Origin: Pseudomonas sp. NFIX28
Lineage (GTDB): Bacteria; Pseudomonadota; Gammaproteobacteria; Pseudomonadales; Pseudomonadaceae
Length of the DNA: 64,000 nt
Reading direction: 5' to 3'
Assembly: GCF_900107395.1 (NCBI RefSeq)
Contig: NZ_FNPW01000019.1
Location: 44,926 to 108,925 of the forward strand
A program made the position numbers and the translations under genes. The notes under the pieces were generated by a model, which was not told the origin of the DNA, ran no database searches, and saw only the letters and a program-made list of their open reading frames with translations. This document shows, piece after piece, positions 8,488 to 20,818 of this stretch. Numbering within the stretch: the stretch's first letter is position 1; each line of letters starts with the position of its first letter.

Positions 8488-9360
8488 ATGAGTCAGGACA
8501 CGCCGTACATTTTCGACGCCAGCACCGCCGACTTCGACCAGTCGGTGATCGAGAACTCGTTTCACAAACCGGTGCTGGTGGATTTCTGGGCCGAATGGTG
8601 CGCGCCCTGCAAGGCGCTGATGCCAATGCTGCAACAGATCGCCGAGAGCTATCAGGGCGAGCTGCTGCTGGCCAAGGTCAACTGCGATATCGAGCAGGAC
8701 ATCGTCGCCCGTTTCGGCATTCGCAGCCTGCCGACCGTGGTGCTGTTCAAGGACGGCCAGCCGGTGGACGGTTTTGCCGGGGCGCAACCGGAGTCCGCGG
8801 TGCGGGCCATGCTCGAACCCCATGTGCAGATGCCGCCACCCAAGGCCGCCGATCCGCTGGAACTGGCCGAAGCGCTGTTCGTCGAAGGGCGCATCGCCGA
8901 TGCCGAAGCCACGCTGAAAGTGCTGCTGGGCGAAGACAACAGCAACGCCAAGGCGCTGATCCTCTATGCCCGCTGCCTGGCCGAACGCGGTGAACTGGGC
9001 GAAGCCCAGACCGTGCTCGACGCCGTCACCGGCGATGAGCACAAGGCCGCGCTGGCCGGGGCCAAGGCGCAGATCACTTTCCTCAAGCAGGCCGCCGACC
9101 TGCCGGACAGCGCCGAGCTGAAAAGCCGCCTGGCGCAGAACCCGCAGGACGACGAAGCGGTGTATCAGCTGGCCATCCAGCAACTGGCGCGCCAGCAGTA
9201 CGACGCGGCGCTGGAGGCGCTGCTCAAGCTGTTCATCCGCAATCGCAGCTACAACGAAGGCCTGCCGCACAAGACCTTGCTGCAAGTGTTCGAGCTGCTG
9301 GGCAACGATCACCCGCTGGTGACCAGCTACCGCCGCAAGCTGTTCGCCGCGCTGTACTGA
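8488..9360 (+). CDS. cnoX: thioredoxin-domain cochaperone CnoX/YbbN-like
   Basis: 290 residues: a thioredoxin fold (about 20-115) with active-site WCAPC near residues 37-41, then a helical TPR-like region (LEAEALF..., EALFVEGRIADAEATLKVLLGE, LFIRNRSYNEGLPHKTLL) to the C-terminus. E. coli YbbN has a non-canonical SxxC site, so this protein keeps a full CxxC and may be redox active. ATG 8488 begins MSQDTPYIFDAS, with a weak GAG upstream; the 30-bp longer reading has no ribosome-binding site. Confidence 0.85.
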   Translation: MSQDTPYIFDASTADFDQSVIENSFHKPVLVDFWAEWCAPCKALMPMLQQIAESYQGELLLAKVNCDIEQDIVARFGIRSLPTVVLFKDGQPVDGFAGAQPESAVRAMLEPHVQMPPPKAADPLELAEALFVEGRIADAEATLKVLLGEDNSNAKALILYARCLAERGELGEAQTVLDAVTGDEHKAALAGAKAQITFLKQAADLPDSAELKSRLAQNPQDDEAVYQLAIQQLARQQYDAALEALLKLFIRNRSYNEGLPHKTLLQVFELLGNDHPLVTSYRRKLFAALY

Positions 9361-9385
9361 CTCACCGCCGCGCCGGCGTTATCGC

Positions 9386-9419
9386 AAACAGGCTCGCCCC
9401 ACAAAGGGCGGGCCTGTTT
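9386..9419. terminator. bidirectional terminator
   Basis: Inverted repeat AAACAGGCTCGCCC / GGGCGGGCCTGTTT around a six-base loop, with an A-run on one flank and a T-run on the other. It sits between the convergent cnoX and the 9429-9782 gene and can serve both. Confidence 0.8.
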
Positions 9420-9428
9420 AGTCTTGGG

Positions 9429-9782
9429 CTACTCGATCCAGCTGTACAACGGCGTATCACCGCCGCTCGCCACCTTGACCTGGGCGCTATGGCGCAAACG
9501 CACCAACAGGCGCTTGCCCGCCGCCGCGCTGCCGGTCAGGCCTTCCAATTGCTCCAGCAGATCCGGACCGCTCAATTGCCCGGCCTTGCGCAGCAGGTCC
9601 TTGGCGATCTGCCACAGCGCATCGTCCTGGCTGGCCGGCTTGGCCGCCGGTGCGCCGCCTTCAGGCTTGGGCGCCTGCAACGACGTGCCCAACCGGGCGC
9701 TCAACTGGTCCCAATCGCCCTCGTCCAGCTCCAGGGTCAAATCCACCGGCCACTCGCCGATGCTTCCACGAATCCGCACCAT
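9429..9782 (-). CDS. conserved hypothetical protein
   Basis: 117 residues, soluble and acidic, no signal peptide. The N-terminal part (MVRIRGSIGEWPVDLTLELDEGDW) looks like a small beta-rich module; then comes a Pro/Ala linker around residues 35-55 and a helical C-terminal half (DDALWQIAKDLLRKAGQLSGPDLLEQLEGL). I do not recognise a named family. ATG 9782 has GGGAG six bases upstream. Convergent with cnoX, and divergent from the zinc-operon gene at 9917. Confidence 0.7.
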   Translation of the reverse strand: MVRIRGSIGEWPVDLTLELDEGDWDQLSARLGTSLQAPKPEGGAPAAKPASQDDALWQIAKDLLRKAGQLSGPDLLEQLEGLTGSAAAGKRLLVRLRHSAQVKVASGGDTPLYSWIE

Positions 9783-9867
9783 CGCTCTGCTCCCGAAAGT
9801 TTCTGACGAGCATGCTCCCACGCGTCTTGCGCAACGCCAAGCAGGCGGTCAAACTCCCGGCACATTT

Positions 9868-9887
9868 GTTATAAGATTACATAACAT
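9868..9887. promoter_or_regulatory. Zur-like operator
   Basis: TGTTAT and ATAACA arms separated by eight bases, 30 bp before the DUF2796 start in an AT-rich pocket. The arms match Zur half-sites, but the spacing is wider than the enterobacterial consensus. The assignment rests mainly on the downstream genes, whose P. aeruginosa counterparts (PA4063-PA4066, from memory) are Zur-regulated. Inference. Confidence 0.5.
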
Positions 9888-9916
9888 TAATTTCATGTTC
9901 GCCCCGGAGACTTGCC

Positions 9917-10525
9917 ATGCGTCGTCTGCTGCTCGCCCTGCCGTTCGCCCTGTTGCCCCTGGCCATCGCTCAGGCGGCCGAAAAACACGACCATGACCAC
10001 GACCATGAGCACGCCAGCCTCGACGCGCATGAGCATGGCGTGGCGCGCCTGAACGCGGCACTGGACGGCCAGACCCTGGAGCTGGAACTGGAAAGCCCGG
10101 CGATGAACCTGGTGGGGTTCGAACATGCCGCCAGCACCGACGCGGACAAGGCCAAGGTCGCCGCCGTGCGCGCCCAGCTGGAAAAACCGCTGGCGCTGTT
10201 CAGCCTGCCGCCAGCCGCCGGTTGCGTGGTGGCGCAACAGGAGCTGGAAAGCCCGCTGTTCGGCGACAAGCCGGATGCTCACGACCACGACGAAGACCAT
10301 GGCCAAGCGAAGGATGCCGGCGGCCACGAACATCACCATGAACACAGCGAGATCCACGCCCACTACCAATTCACCTGCGCCACGCCGGGTGCGCTGAAGA
10401 ACCTGGACCTGGCCGGCGTGTTCAAGACCTTCCCCGCCACCCAGAAAATTCAGGTACAACTCATCTCGCCAAGTGGCCAGCAAGGCGTGGAAGCGACCGC
10501 CAAGGCCGCCAGCCTGAAGTTCTGA
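9917..10525 (+). CDS. DUF2796 histidine-rich periplasmic protein, zinc-operon type
   Basis: 202 residues: signal peptide ending AQAAE near residue 20, then histidine/aspartate-rich stretches (KHDHDHDHEHASLDAHEHG at 22-40 and DAHDHDEDHG plus HEHHHEHSEIHAH around 120-150) flanking DUF2796 beta segments. The His clusters suggest periplasmic Zn(II) binding. Ribosome-binding site CGGAGA six bases before ATG. It is the first gene of a four-gene set with the ABC ATPase, permease and DUF3299 protein; a REP pair separates it from the ATPase gene. Confidence 0.85.
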   Translation: MRRLLLALPFALLPLAIAQAAEKHDHDHDHEHASLDAHEHGVARLNAALDGQTLELELESPAMNLVGFEHAASTDADKAKVAAVRAQLEKPLALFSLPPAAGCVVAQQELESPLFGDKPDAHDHDEDHGQAKDAGGHEHHHEHSEIHAHYQFTCATPGALKNLDLAGVFKTFPATQKIQVQLISPSGQQGVEATAKAASLKF

Positions 10526-10536
10526 GCCACCCATCC

Positions 10537-10629
10537 TGTAGGAGCGAAGCTTGCTCGCGATAGCGATATTACGGCCAACAAATCATGCAAGCCGGACAAC
10601 CGCCATCGCGAGCAAGCTTCGCTCCTACA
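10537..10629. repeat. REPIN (inverted REP pair)
   Basis: Two REP units in inverted orientation: TGTAGGAGCGAAGCTTGCTCGCGA at 10537-10560 and its complement at 10606-10629, with a 45-bp spacer. It sits inside the zinc operon between the first two genes, where the RNA hairpin could influence relative expression. Identity is direct from sequence; any effect is inference. Confidence 0.9.
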
Positions 10630-10651
10630 TTAAGCACCCACTCATGACCCC

Positions 10652-11368
10652 ATGCCCATGACCCAAGCACTTATCGAACTGTCCGACCTGGGCTTCAGCT
10701 GGCCCGGCCATCCACAGTTGCTGGATATCCCGGCCTTTCGCCTGGAGGCGGGTGAAACGCTGTTCCTCAAGGGTCCCAGCGGCAGCGGCAAGACCACCCT
10801 GCTCGGCCTGCTCGGCGGCGTGCAGAAACCCGACCGCGGCAGCATCCGCCTGCTGGGCCAGGAGTTGACCGAACTTTCCGCCGGCGCCCGCGACCGCTTC
10901 CGGGTCGATCACACCGGCTACATTTTCCAGCAGTTCAACCTGCTGCCGTTTCTCTCGGTACGCGAGAACGTCGAACTGCCCTGCCATTTCTCCAAATTGC
11001 GCGCCAGCCGCGCCGTGCAACGCCACGGCAGCGTCGACCAGGCCGCCGCCACGCTACTCGCCCACCTGGGCTTGAAAGATCCCGCGCTGCTCGGTCGCCG
11101 CGCCGATTCGCTGTCCATCGGCCAGCAGCAACGGGTCGCCGCCGCCCGCGCACTAATCGGCCAGCCGGAACTGGTGATCGCCGACGAGCCGACCTCGGCG
11201 CTGGACTACGACGCCCGCGAAGCCTTTATCCGCCTGCTGTTCGCCGAATGCCGCGAGGCCGGGGCCAGCCTGCTGTTCGTCAGTCACGATCAGAGCCTGG
11301 CGCCGTTGTTCGATCGCAACCTGTCGCTGGCCGAACTCAATCGCGCCGCCACGCCCGCAGAGGTCTGA
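10652..11368 (+). CDS. ABC transporter ATP-binding protein (MacB/LolD type, zinc operon)
   Basis: 238-residue ABC ATPase with Walker A GPSGSGKTT near residues 41-49, Q-loop QQFNLLPF, signature LSIGQQQRVA (second Gly of LSGGQ replaced by Ile), Walker B LVIADEPTSALD and switch His in FVSHDQ. Partner permease starts 2 bp after its stop. Two ATGs are possible (10652 and 10658); neither has a strong ribosome-binding site. By synteny with the zinc-regulated DUF2796 operon it probably acts in zinc homeostasis, substrate unproven. Confidence 0.85.
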   Translation: MPMTQALIELSDLGFSWPGHPQLLDIPAFRLEAGETLFLKGPSGSGKTTLLGLLGGVQKPDRGSIRLLGQELTELSAGARDRFRVDHTGYIFQQFNLLPFLSVRENVELPCHFSKLRASRAVQRHGSVDQAAATLLAHLGLKDPALLGRRADSLSIGQQQRVAAARALIGQPELVIADEPTSALDYDAREAFIRLLFAECREAGASLLFVSHDQSLAPLFDRNLSLAELNRAATPAEV

Positions 11369-11369
11369 G

Positions 11370-12635
11370 ATGTATCTGTTCCGTCTAGCCATGGCCAGCC
11401 TGGCTAACCGCCGCTTCACGGCGATCCTCACCGCCTTCGCCATCGCGCTTTCGGTCTGCCTGCTGCTGGCGGTGGAACGGGTGCGCACCGAAGCCCGCGC
11501 CAGCTTCGCCAGCACCATCAGCGGCACCGACCTGATCGTCGGCGCCCGCTCCGGCTCGGTGAACCTGCTGTTGTATTCGGTGTTCCGCATCGGCAACGCC
11601 ACCAACAACATCCGCTGGGACAGCTTCGAACACTTCGCCAGCAACCCGAAAGTCAAATGGGCGATCCCGATTTCCCTCGGCGACTCCCACCGTGGCTACC
11701 GGGTGATGGGCACCACCGAGGCCTATTTCAAGCATTACCAGTACGGCCACCAGCAGAGCCTGCAACTGGCCAGCGGCCGCGAATTCGCCAGCGACCCCTT
11801 CGAGGTGGTGCTCGGTGCCGAAGTTGCCGAGGCCCTGCATTACCAGCTTGGCGACAAGCTGGTGCTGGCCCATGGCGTGGCGGCCATCAGCCTGGTCAAG
11901 CACGACGACAAACCCTTCACCGTGGTCGGCATTCTCAAGCGCACTGGCACCCCGGTAGACCGCACGCTGCACATCAGCCTCGGCGGCATGGAGGCGATCC
12001 ATGTCGACTGGCACAACGGCGTGCCGGCCCGGGGCAATGGACGCATCAGTGCCGACCAGGCACGCAACATGGACCTGACACCCCAGGCGATCACCGCCTT
12101 CATGCTCGGCCTGAACAATAAGATCGCCACCTTCGCCGTGCAGCGCGAGATCAACGAATACCGTGGCGAACCGATGCTGGCGATCCTGCCCGGGGTCGCC
12201 CTGCAGGAACTGTGGAGCCTGATGGGCACCGCGGAAAAGGCCTTGTTCGTGGTGTCGTTGTTCGTGGTGCTGACCGGCCTGATCGGCATGCTCACGGCGA
12301 TTCTCACCAGCCTCAACGAGCGTCGCCGGGAAATGGCGATCCTGCGTTCGGTCGGCGCGCGGCCCTGGCATATCGCCACGCTGCTGGTGCTGGAAGCCTT
12401 CGCCCTGGCGCTGTTCGGGGTGCTCGCCGGGCTGGGCCTGCTGTACCTGGGCATCGCCCTGGCCCAGGGTTACGTGCAGTCGACCTACGGCTTGTACCTG
12501 CCGCTGTCCTGGCCGAGCGAGTATGAGTGGACGCTGCTCGGCGGTATCCTGATCGCCGCCCTGCTGATGGGCAGCGTGCCGGCCTGGCGCGCCTACCGAC
12601 AATCCCTGGCCGATGGCCTGTCCGTCCGTTTATGA
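11370..12635 (+). CDS. ABC transporter permease (FtsX/MacB type, zinc operon)
   Basis: 421 residues with the four-helix FtsX/MacB layout: one N-terminal helix (MASLANRRFTAILTAFAIALSVCLLLAVE), a large periplasmic domain (~45-285), then three C-terminal helices (ALFVVSLFVVLTGLIGMLTAI, LLVLEAFALALFGVLAGLGLL, TLLGGILIAALLMGSVPA). The cytosolic loop NERRREMAILRSVGARPW is the family coupling motif. It pairs with the ATPase just upstream and its stop overlaps the next reading frame. Mechanotransmission rather than a channel is the usual role of this fold. Confidence 0.87.
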   Translation: MYLFRLAMASLANRRFTAILTAFAIALSVCLLLAVERVRTEARASFASTISGTDLIVGARSGSVNLLLYSVFRIGNATNNIRWDSFEHFASNPKVKWAIPISLGDSHRGYRVMGTTEAYFKHYQYGHQQSLQLASGREFASDPFEVVLGAEVAEALHYQLGDKLVLAHGVAAISLVKHDDKPFTVVGILKRTGTPVDRTLHISLGGMEAIHVDWHNGVPARGNGRISADQARNMDLTPQAITAFMLGLNNKIATFAVQREINEYRGEPMLAILPGVALQELWSLMGTAEKALFVVSLFVVLTGLIGMLTAILTSLNERRREMAILRSVGARPWHIATLLVLEAFALALFGVLAGLGLLYLGIALAQGYVQSTYGLYLPLSWPSEYEWTLLGGILIAALLMGSVPAWRAYRQSLADGLSVRL

Positions 12636-12646
12636 GGAACTCTAGT

Positions 12647-13180
12647 ATGAGGAGCTCCGGCATGCCCCGTGCCCTGCTTGCGCTGTTGATGCTGGTCGCC
12701 CTGCCGCTGTGGGCCGCCGAACCCCGGGACCTGGCCTGGTCGGAAATGATCCCGCCGGATGCGCCGGCGGAAGTGCCGAACATGAAGCCGCTGCATGACC
12801 TGTCGCAGATGAGCGATGCACTGGCCGCCGAATCTGCCCCGGCGGCCAAGCAGGACATGCCCAACGCACCGGTGGTGCAAAGCCTGGACGGCTTGTCGGT
12901 GCGCCTGCCCGGCTACATCGTGCCGCTGGAAGTCAGCGAGGAAGGGCGTACCACGGAGTTTCTGCTGGTGCCGTATTTCGGCGCCTGCATCCACGTGCCG
13001 CCACCGCCGTCGAACCAGATCGTGCATGTCAAAAGCGCAGTCGGGGTAAAGCTCGACGAGCTGTATCAGCCGTACTGGATTGAAGGGCCGATGCAGGTCA
13101 AGGCGTCCACCAGCGAAATCGCCGACGCGGGCTACCAGATGGAGGCCGAGAAGATTTACGTGTACGAATTGCAGGAGTGA
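12647..13180 (+). CDS. DUF3299 periplasmic protein, zinc operon
   Basis: 177 residues: signal peptide (PRALLALLMLVALPLWAAEP) then a DUF3299 domain with LPGYIVPLE and the conserved FLLVPYFGACIHVPPPPSNQ loop holding a single Cys. ATG 12647 (AGGAA) and ATG 12662 (GGAG) are both acceptable starts; a third, 12632, overlaps the permease stop. Last gene of the putative zinc operon. Function unknown; the Cys/His loop could bind metal. Confidence 0.8.
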   Translation: MRSSGMPRALLALLMLVALPLWAAEPRDLAWSEMIPPDAPAEVPNMKPLHDLSQMSDALAAESAPAAKQDMPNAPVVQSLDGLSVRLPGYIVPLEVSEEGRTTEFLLVPYFGACIHVPPPPSNQIVHVKSAVGVKLDELYQPYWIEGPMQVKASTSEIADAGYQMEAEKIYVYELQE

Positions 13181-13290
13181 AGCGGCGCTTTTTGCAGCAC
13201 CGCGCATGGCCTCGGCGCACGCAATCCGGTTCTTGCGAAACAGTACAGTTGCCTGTCGTCTAGCCTGTTTACGCACTGATCCGGTTTTCA

Positions 13291-13304
13291 TTGAGCTGAG
13301 TCAA
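13291..13304 (+). promoter_or_regulatory. ANR/FNR-like box upstream of oprG
   Basis: TTGAGCTGAGTCAA, differing from TTGAT-N4-ATCAA only at the inner base of each arm. A TACCAT -10-like hexamer at 13326-13331 puts the box centre about 41 bp before the expected start point, the usual activating position. oprG of P. aeruginosa is ANR-controlled (established, from memory); use here is inference. Confidence 0.6.
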
Positions 13305-13368
13305 AGCTCGTTCCTTGACGATCCCTACCATTGGACCTAGCCAACTCGAATCGTCCTTTGGAGCTCCC

Positions 13369-14067
13369 ATGCACAAGTCCCTGCTCAGCGCCCCCCTGTT
13401 CGCGCTCGCGCTCGCCGCCCCGCTCGCCCACGCCCACGAAGCGGGCGATATCATCATTCGCGCCGGCGCCATCACCGTTAACCCGAAAGCCGACAGCGGC
13501 GACGTCAAGGTCGACCGCGGCCCGCTGGCCGGGGCCAATCTCGGCGGCAAGGCGACCATGAGCAGCGACACCCAGCTGGGCTTGAACTTCGCCTACATGC
13601 TGACCAACAACCTGGGGCTCGAACTGCTCGCGGCCACTCCGTTCGAGCATGACGTGAAGCTCAAGGGCACCTCACTGGACGCCGCCAACGGCAAGCTCGG
13701 TACCCTCAAGCACCTGCCGCCGACCCTGAGCCTGGTCTACTACCCACTGGACCACAAGGCCGCCTTCCAGCCTTACGTCGGTGCCGGTATCAACTACACC
13801 TGGATCTATGACGAGCACGTCGGCAGCCGCGCCAGCGCCGCCGGTTTCGACAACTTCCGCGCGAAGAACTCCTGGGGCCTGGCCTGGCAGGTCGGCGCCG
13901 ACTACATGTTGACCGACAACGTGATGATCAACGCCCAGGTGCGCTACGTCGACATCGACACCACCGCCTACGTGGACAACAACGCGGTTGCCGGCGGCAC
14001 CCGGGCCAAGGTCGACGTGGACGTCGATCCATGGGTCTACATGGTCGGCCTGGGCTACAAGTTCTAA
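13369..14067 (+). CDS. oprG: outer membrane protein OprG (OmpW family)
   Basis: 232-residue eight-stranded beta-barrel of the OmpW family, transporting small hydrophobic molecules or amino acids across the outer membrane. Signal peptide MHKSLLSAPLFALALAAPLAHA, then HEAGDIIIRAGAITVNP (the OmpW opening), LGLELLAATPFEHDVKL, LPPTLSLVYYPL, FQPYVGAGINYTW, and C-terminal VGLGYKF ending in Phe for BAM recognition. GGAG lies before ATG 13369. Monocistronic between an ANR-like box and a strong terminator. Confidence 0.93.
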   Translation: MHKSLLSAPLFALALAAPLAHAHEAGDIIIRAGAITVNPKADSGDVKVDRGPLAGANLGGKATMSSDTQLGLNFAYMLTNNLGLELLAATPFEHDVKLKGTSLDAANGKLGTLKHLPPTLSLVYYPLDHKAAFQPYVGAGINYTWIYDEHVGSRASAAGFDNFRAKNSWGLAWQVGADYMLTDNVMINAQVRYVDIDTTAYVDNNAVAGGTRAKVDVDVDPWVYMVGLGYKF

Positions 14068-14082
14068 ATCGGCCGTACAAAA

Positions 14083-14110
14083 AAAAGGCGCCTTCAAAAG
14101 GCGCCTTTTT
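14083..14110. terminator. bidirectional terminator after oprG
   Basis: AAAAGGCGCCTT / AAGGCGCCTTTTT perfect hairpin with a four-base loop, flanked by A- and T-runs. It lies between convergent oprG and the epimerase gene. Confidence 0.9.
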
Positions 14111-14126
14111 CATGGGCTGGAAAAAC

Positions 14127-15056
14127 TCAGAGGCCCAGCAAGCGCTTCAGCCCGACGCTCATCGGCGTTGGTTCGGGAAACTTGAAACGCTGCAACAGGC
14201 GCTGATTGTTCGCCCGTGAATGGCGAATATCCCCCGAGCGTGCCGGGCCATAGCTGATCGCAGGCAACTGCCCCACCACCTCGCCCAAGGCCTCGAGCAG
14301 TTGGTTGAGGGTGGTGGCCTGGTTCAAGCCGACATTCACCGCGCCCACTTCCAGTTGCGGTGCTTCCAGGGACTGCACCAGCACGTCCACCAGGTCTTCG
14401 ACATACATGAAATCGCGCGTTTGCTCGCCATCGCCGAATACGGTGATCGGCAGGCCTTTCTGTACGCGCTCGCAAAAGATGCTGATGACCCCGGAGTACG
14501 GCGAGGACGGATCCTGGCGCGGCCCGAAGATATTGAAGAAACGGAAGATCGCCGGTTCCAGGCCATGCTGGCGGCGGTAGAAATCCAGGTAGTACTCGCT
14601 GGCCAGCTTGTCCGACGCATAAGGTGTCAGTGGGGCCTTGGGCGTGTCTTCATCGATCGACTCACCCTCGCCGTTGTTGCCATAGACCGCCGCGCTGGAG
14701 GCGAACAGCACGCGCTTGACGCCTGCCTGGCGCATGGCCTCGCACACATTAAGAGTGCCGATGAAGTTGCTCTGGTGGGTGCGTACAGGGTCGTCCACCG
14801 AGGCTTGCACCGAAGCGACCGCCGCCAGGTGCGCCACGGCGCGGCAGCCGGCCATCGCCCGCGCCACCAGGGCTGCGTCGGCGACGTCGCCTTCGATCAG
14901 TTCGACCCGCGGATTATCCAGCGGCAGGTTGCTCGGTTTACCCGTGGACAGATCATCGAGGATCCGCACCGAGTAGCCCTTGGCGAGCAAAGCGTCGGTC
15001 AGGTGCGAACCGATAAAACCGGCACCGCCGGTGATCAAAACAGGGCCATCAGCCAT
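14127..15056 (-). CDS. NAD-dependent epimerase/dehydratase (nucleotide sugar)
   Basis: 309-residue extended short-chain dehydrogenase: NAD motif GGAGFIG at residues 10-16, HLAAVASVQASV, SSAAVYG and catalytic YASDK. FRFFNIFGPRQDPSSPYSGVIS and DGEQTRDFMYVEDLV are signatures of UDP-hexose 4-epimerase-like enzymes. It likely makes or modifies a surface-polysaccharide sugar. Its ATG overlaps the stop of the upstream RmlD-like gene by 8 bp, so the two form an operon. Counterpart of PA4068 by position (recollection). Confidence 0.85.
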   Translation of the reverse strand: MADGPVLITGGAGFIGSHLTDALLAKGYSVRILDDLSTGKPSNLPLDNPRVELIEGDVADAALVARAMAGCRAVAHLAAVASVQASVDDPVRTHQSNFIGTLNVCEAMRQAGVKRVLFASSAAVYGNNGEGESIDEDTPKAPLTPYASDKLASEYYLDFYRRQHGLEPAIFRFFNIFGPRQDPSSPYSGVISIFCERVQKGLPITVFGDGEQTRDFMYVEDLVDVLVQSLEAPQLEVGAVNVGLNQATTLNQLLEALGEVVGQLPAISYGPARSGDIRHSRANNQRLLQRFKFPEPTPMSVGLKRLLGL

Positions 15057-15933
15057 GACGATAAAACCTATCCAATAGAGTCGGGAGTGCCGCGCGCCAG
15101 GCACGCGGCTTGATCCCGAAGGTGTGCAGGATTTTCTTGCAGGCCAGCACCGCGTGTTGCGGCTCTTCGGCGGCGTCCGGCCGGGCGGCGTGGGCCTGGG
15201 GAGTCGGCGCCTCGATGGCCAGCGGGTGCAGGCTGCGGGCCTCGGTGAGGATCGCCTGGCCCAGCGCCAGCGGCGTGGTCGCCTCATGGCCGGCGTAGTG
15301 ATAAGTGCCCCACAGCGGCGCGGCGCAATCGAGTTGCTTGAGCACGGAAATGATCACCCGGGCGGCGTCGTCCACCGGTGTCGGGTTGCCTCGGCGGTCG
15401 TCGGCCAGCAGCAGCTCTTCCGCTTGCTCGGCGCGGGCCAGGAAACGCCCCAGGATGCCATCGGCGCTATCGTCCAGCAGCCAGCCAAAACGCAGCAGCA
15501 CATGCTGCGGGCAAGTGGCACGCACATTCTGTTCGATCCGCCACAAGGCCTGGCCGCGCAAGCCCAGCGGTACCGGTTCGTCTTTCTCGCTATAGGCGGT
15601 AGCCCGCGAACCGTCGAACACGCGGTAGCTGGAAGGTTGCAAGAGAATGATGTTGTGATGCTGGCACAGCTCGGAAAGCCGCTCGACCGCCCGTTCCTGG
15701 CTAGCCAGGCGCGCCTCGGGGACACTCTCCGCCTGGAACCAGTCGAAGTAGTACGCAAGGTTGATCAAGGCATCCGGCCGGGTGTCGTCGAGCAGTTGCG
15801 TCAGGCTCGCGGCATCCCAACCGTCTTGCGGCGGACGGGGGGCGAGGAAACCGATGTCCTCCTCCGCACCGAGGCGAATCAGCGCCTGCCCAAGGGCATT
15901 TCCGCCGCCCAGTAACATAAGGCGCATTCGCAT
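15049..15933 (-). CDS. RmlD-like sugar nucleotide reductase
   Basis: 294-residue Rossmann protein resembling dTDP-4-dehydrorhamnose reductase: MLLGGGNALGQALIRLG at the N-terminus replaces the usual GxxGQLG, and SSYRVFDG and RFGWLLDD are seen, but the usual catalytic YxxxK is not obvious. It is therefore a divergent member, perhaps with altered activity. ATG 15933 and ATG 15927 both fit; no clear ribosome-binding site. A longer reading to 15999 is unsupported. First gene of the pair with the downstream epimerase. Confidence 0.75.
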   Translation of the reverse strand: MRMRLMLLGGGNALGQALIRLGAEEDIGFLAPRPPQDGWDAASLTQLLDDTRPDALINLAYYFDWFQAESVPEARLASQERAVERLSELCQHHNIILLQPSSYRVFDGSRATAYSEKDEPVPLGLRGQALWRIEQNVRATCPQHVLLRFGWLLDDSADGILGRFLARAEQAEELLLADDRRGNPTPVDDAARVIISVLKQLDCAAPLWGTYHYAGHEATTPLALGQAILTEARSLHPLAIEAPTPQAHAARPDAAEEPQHAVLACKKILHTFGIKPRAWRAALPTLLDRFYRHG

Positions 15934-16086
15934 AGAGTCAGCAGGCCCAATCTGTTCGGAACGATGGTTTGAATCGGCCAGACCCGCGGGTTTGGCCATG
16001 AATATTGCTCAGAATCGTTGCATTTTGCGGGTTTCCGGCGCAACCGTCACTGAGAAAGTGCAGCGCCGTCGGTCATACCGTCCCTC

Positions 16087-16241
16087 TGTAGCCGCTACCG
16101 AGCCCCGCGAGGCTGCGATCGGCAATGCAGTTGCCGCAAACCCTGAGTCCGCGATCTGTCTGGAAGATCGCATTGCCTGGTTTTACGAGCGCTACGTCGG
16201 AATGCCGCCCAGCTCGATCGCAGCCTGCGGCAGCGGCTACA
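16087..16241. repeat. REPIN of the TGTAGCCGCT class
   Basis: Within the 382-bp gap between the RmlD-like gene and lhr (15934-16315). TGTAGCCGCTACCGAG...GGCTGCGATCG at 16087-16120 is mirrored by CGATCGCAGCCTGCGGCAGC...GGCTACA ending 16241, with a ~95-bp spacer. This is a different REP family from the TGTAGGAGCGA units elsewhere in the window. Apart from this and the solo copy at 16258 the gap shows nothing but the lhr upstream region. Confidence 0.85.
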
Positions 16242-16257
16242 GAGTACGTGCTGTCCG

Positions 16258-16281
16258 TGTAGCCACTGACGAGGCAGGCTT
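16258..16281 (+). repeat. solo, partly decayed REP unit
   Basis: TGTAGCCACTGACGAGGCAG, a shortened relative of the neighbouring TGTAGCCGCT class, 16 bp after the REPIN and 35 bp before the lhr start. It lacks the conserved GCTGCGATCG end. Confidence 0.55.
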
Positions 16282-16315
16282 GCAACTTGGCCCCGGCGGT
16301 CGCATAACGTTGTGC

Positions 16316-20632
<4,317 letters not shown>

Positions 20633-20672
20633 TATCGGGTCGTGGGCGGCCTGGTGCATCGCGTCGGCCTTA

Positions 20673-20696
20673 TCGCGAGCAAGCTTCGCTCCTACA
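20673..20696 (-). repeat. single REP element
   Basis: TCGCGAGCAAGCTTCGCTCCTACA, the complement of the TGTAGGAGCGA class, 40 bp after lhr and about 120 bp before the MFS gene. Solo unit. Confidence 0.85.
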
Positions 20697-20818
20697 GAAG
20701 CCTGCCGTCATTCGATATTTGCCCGCAGGTCAAATATCAAATACCGAAACCGCTATTTTTCCGCATGAGTCAAATCCGGACACTGCGCTCCATTATCAAA
20801 TCCACCGGAGTTGCAGCC

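Noticed and set aside
15761..16315. 185-codon upstream extension of lhr
   Set aside because: It runs across the RmlD-like gene and the REPIN; the Lhr family starts near MNLPQIP.
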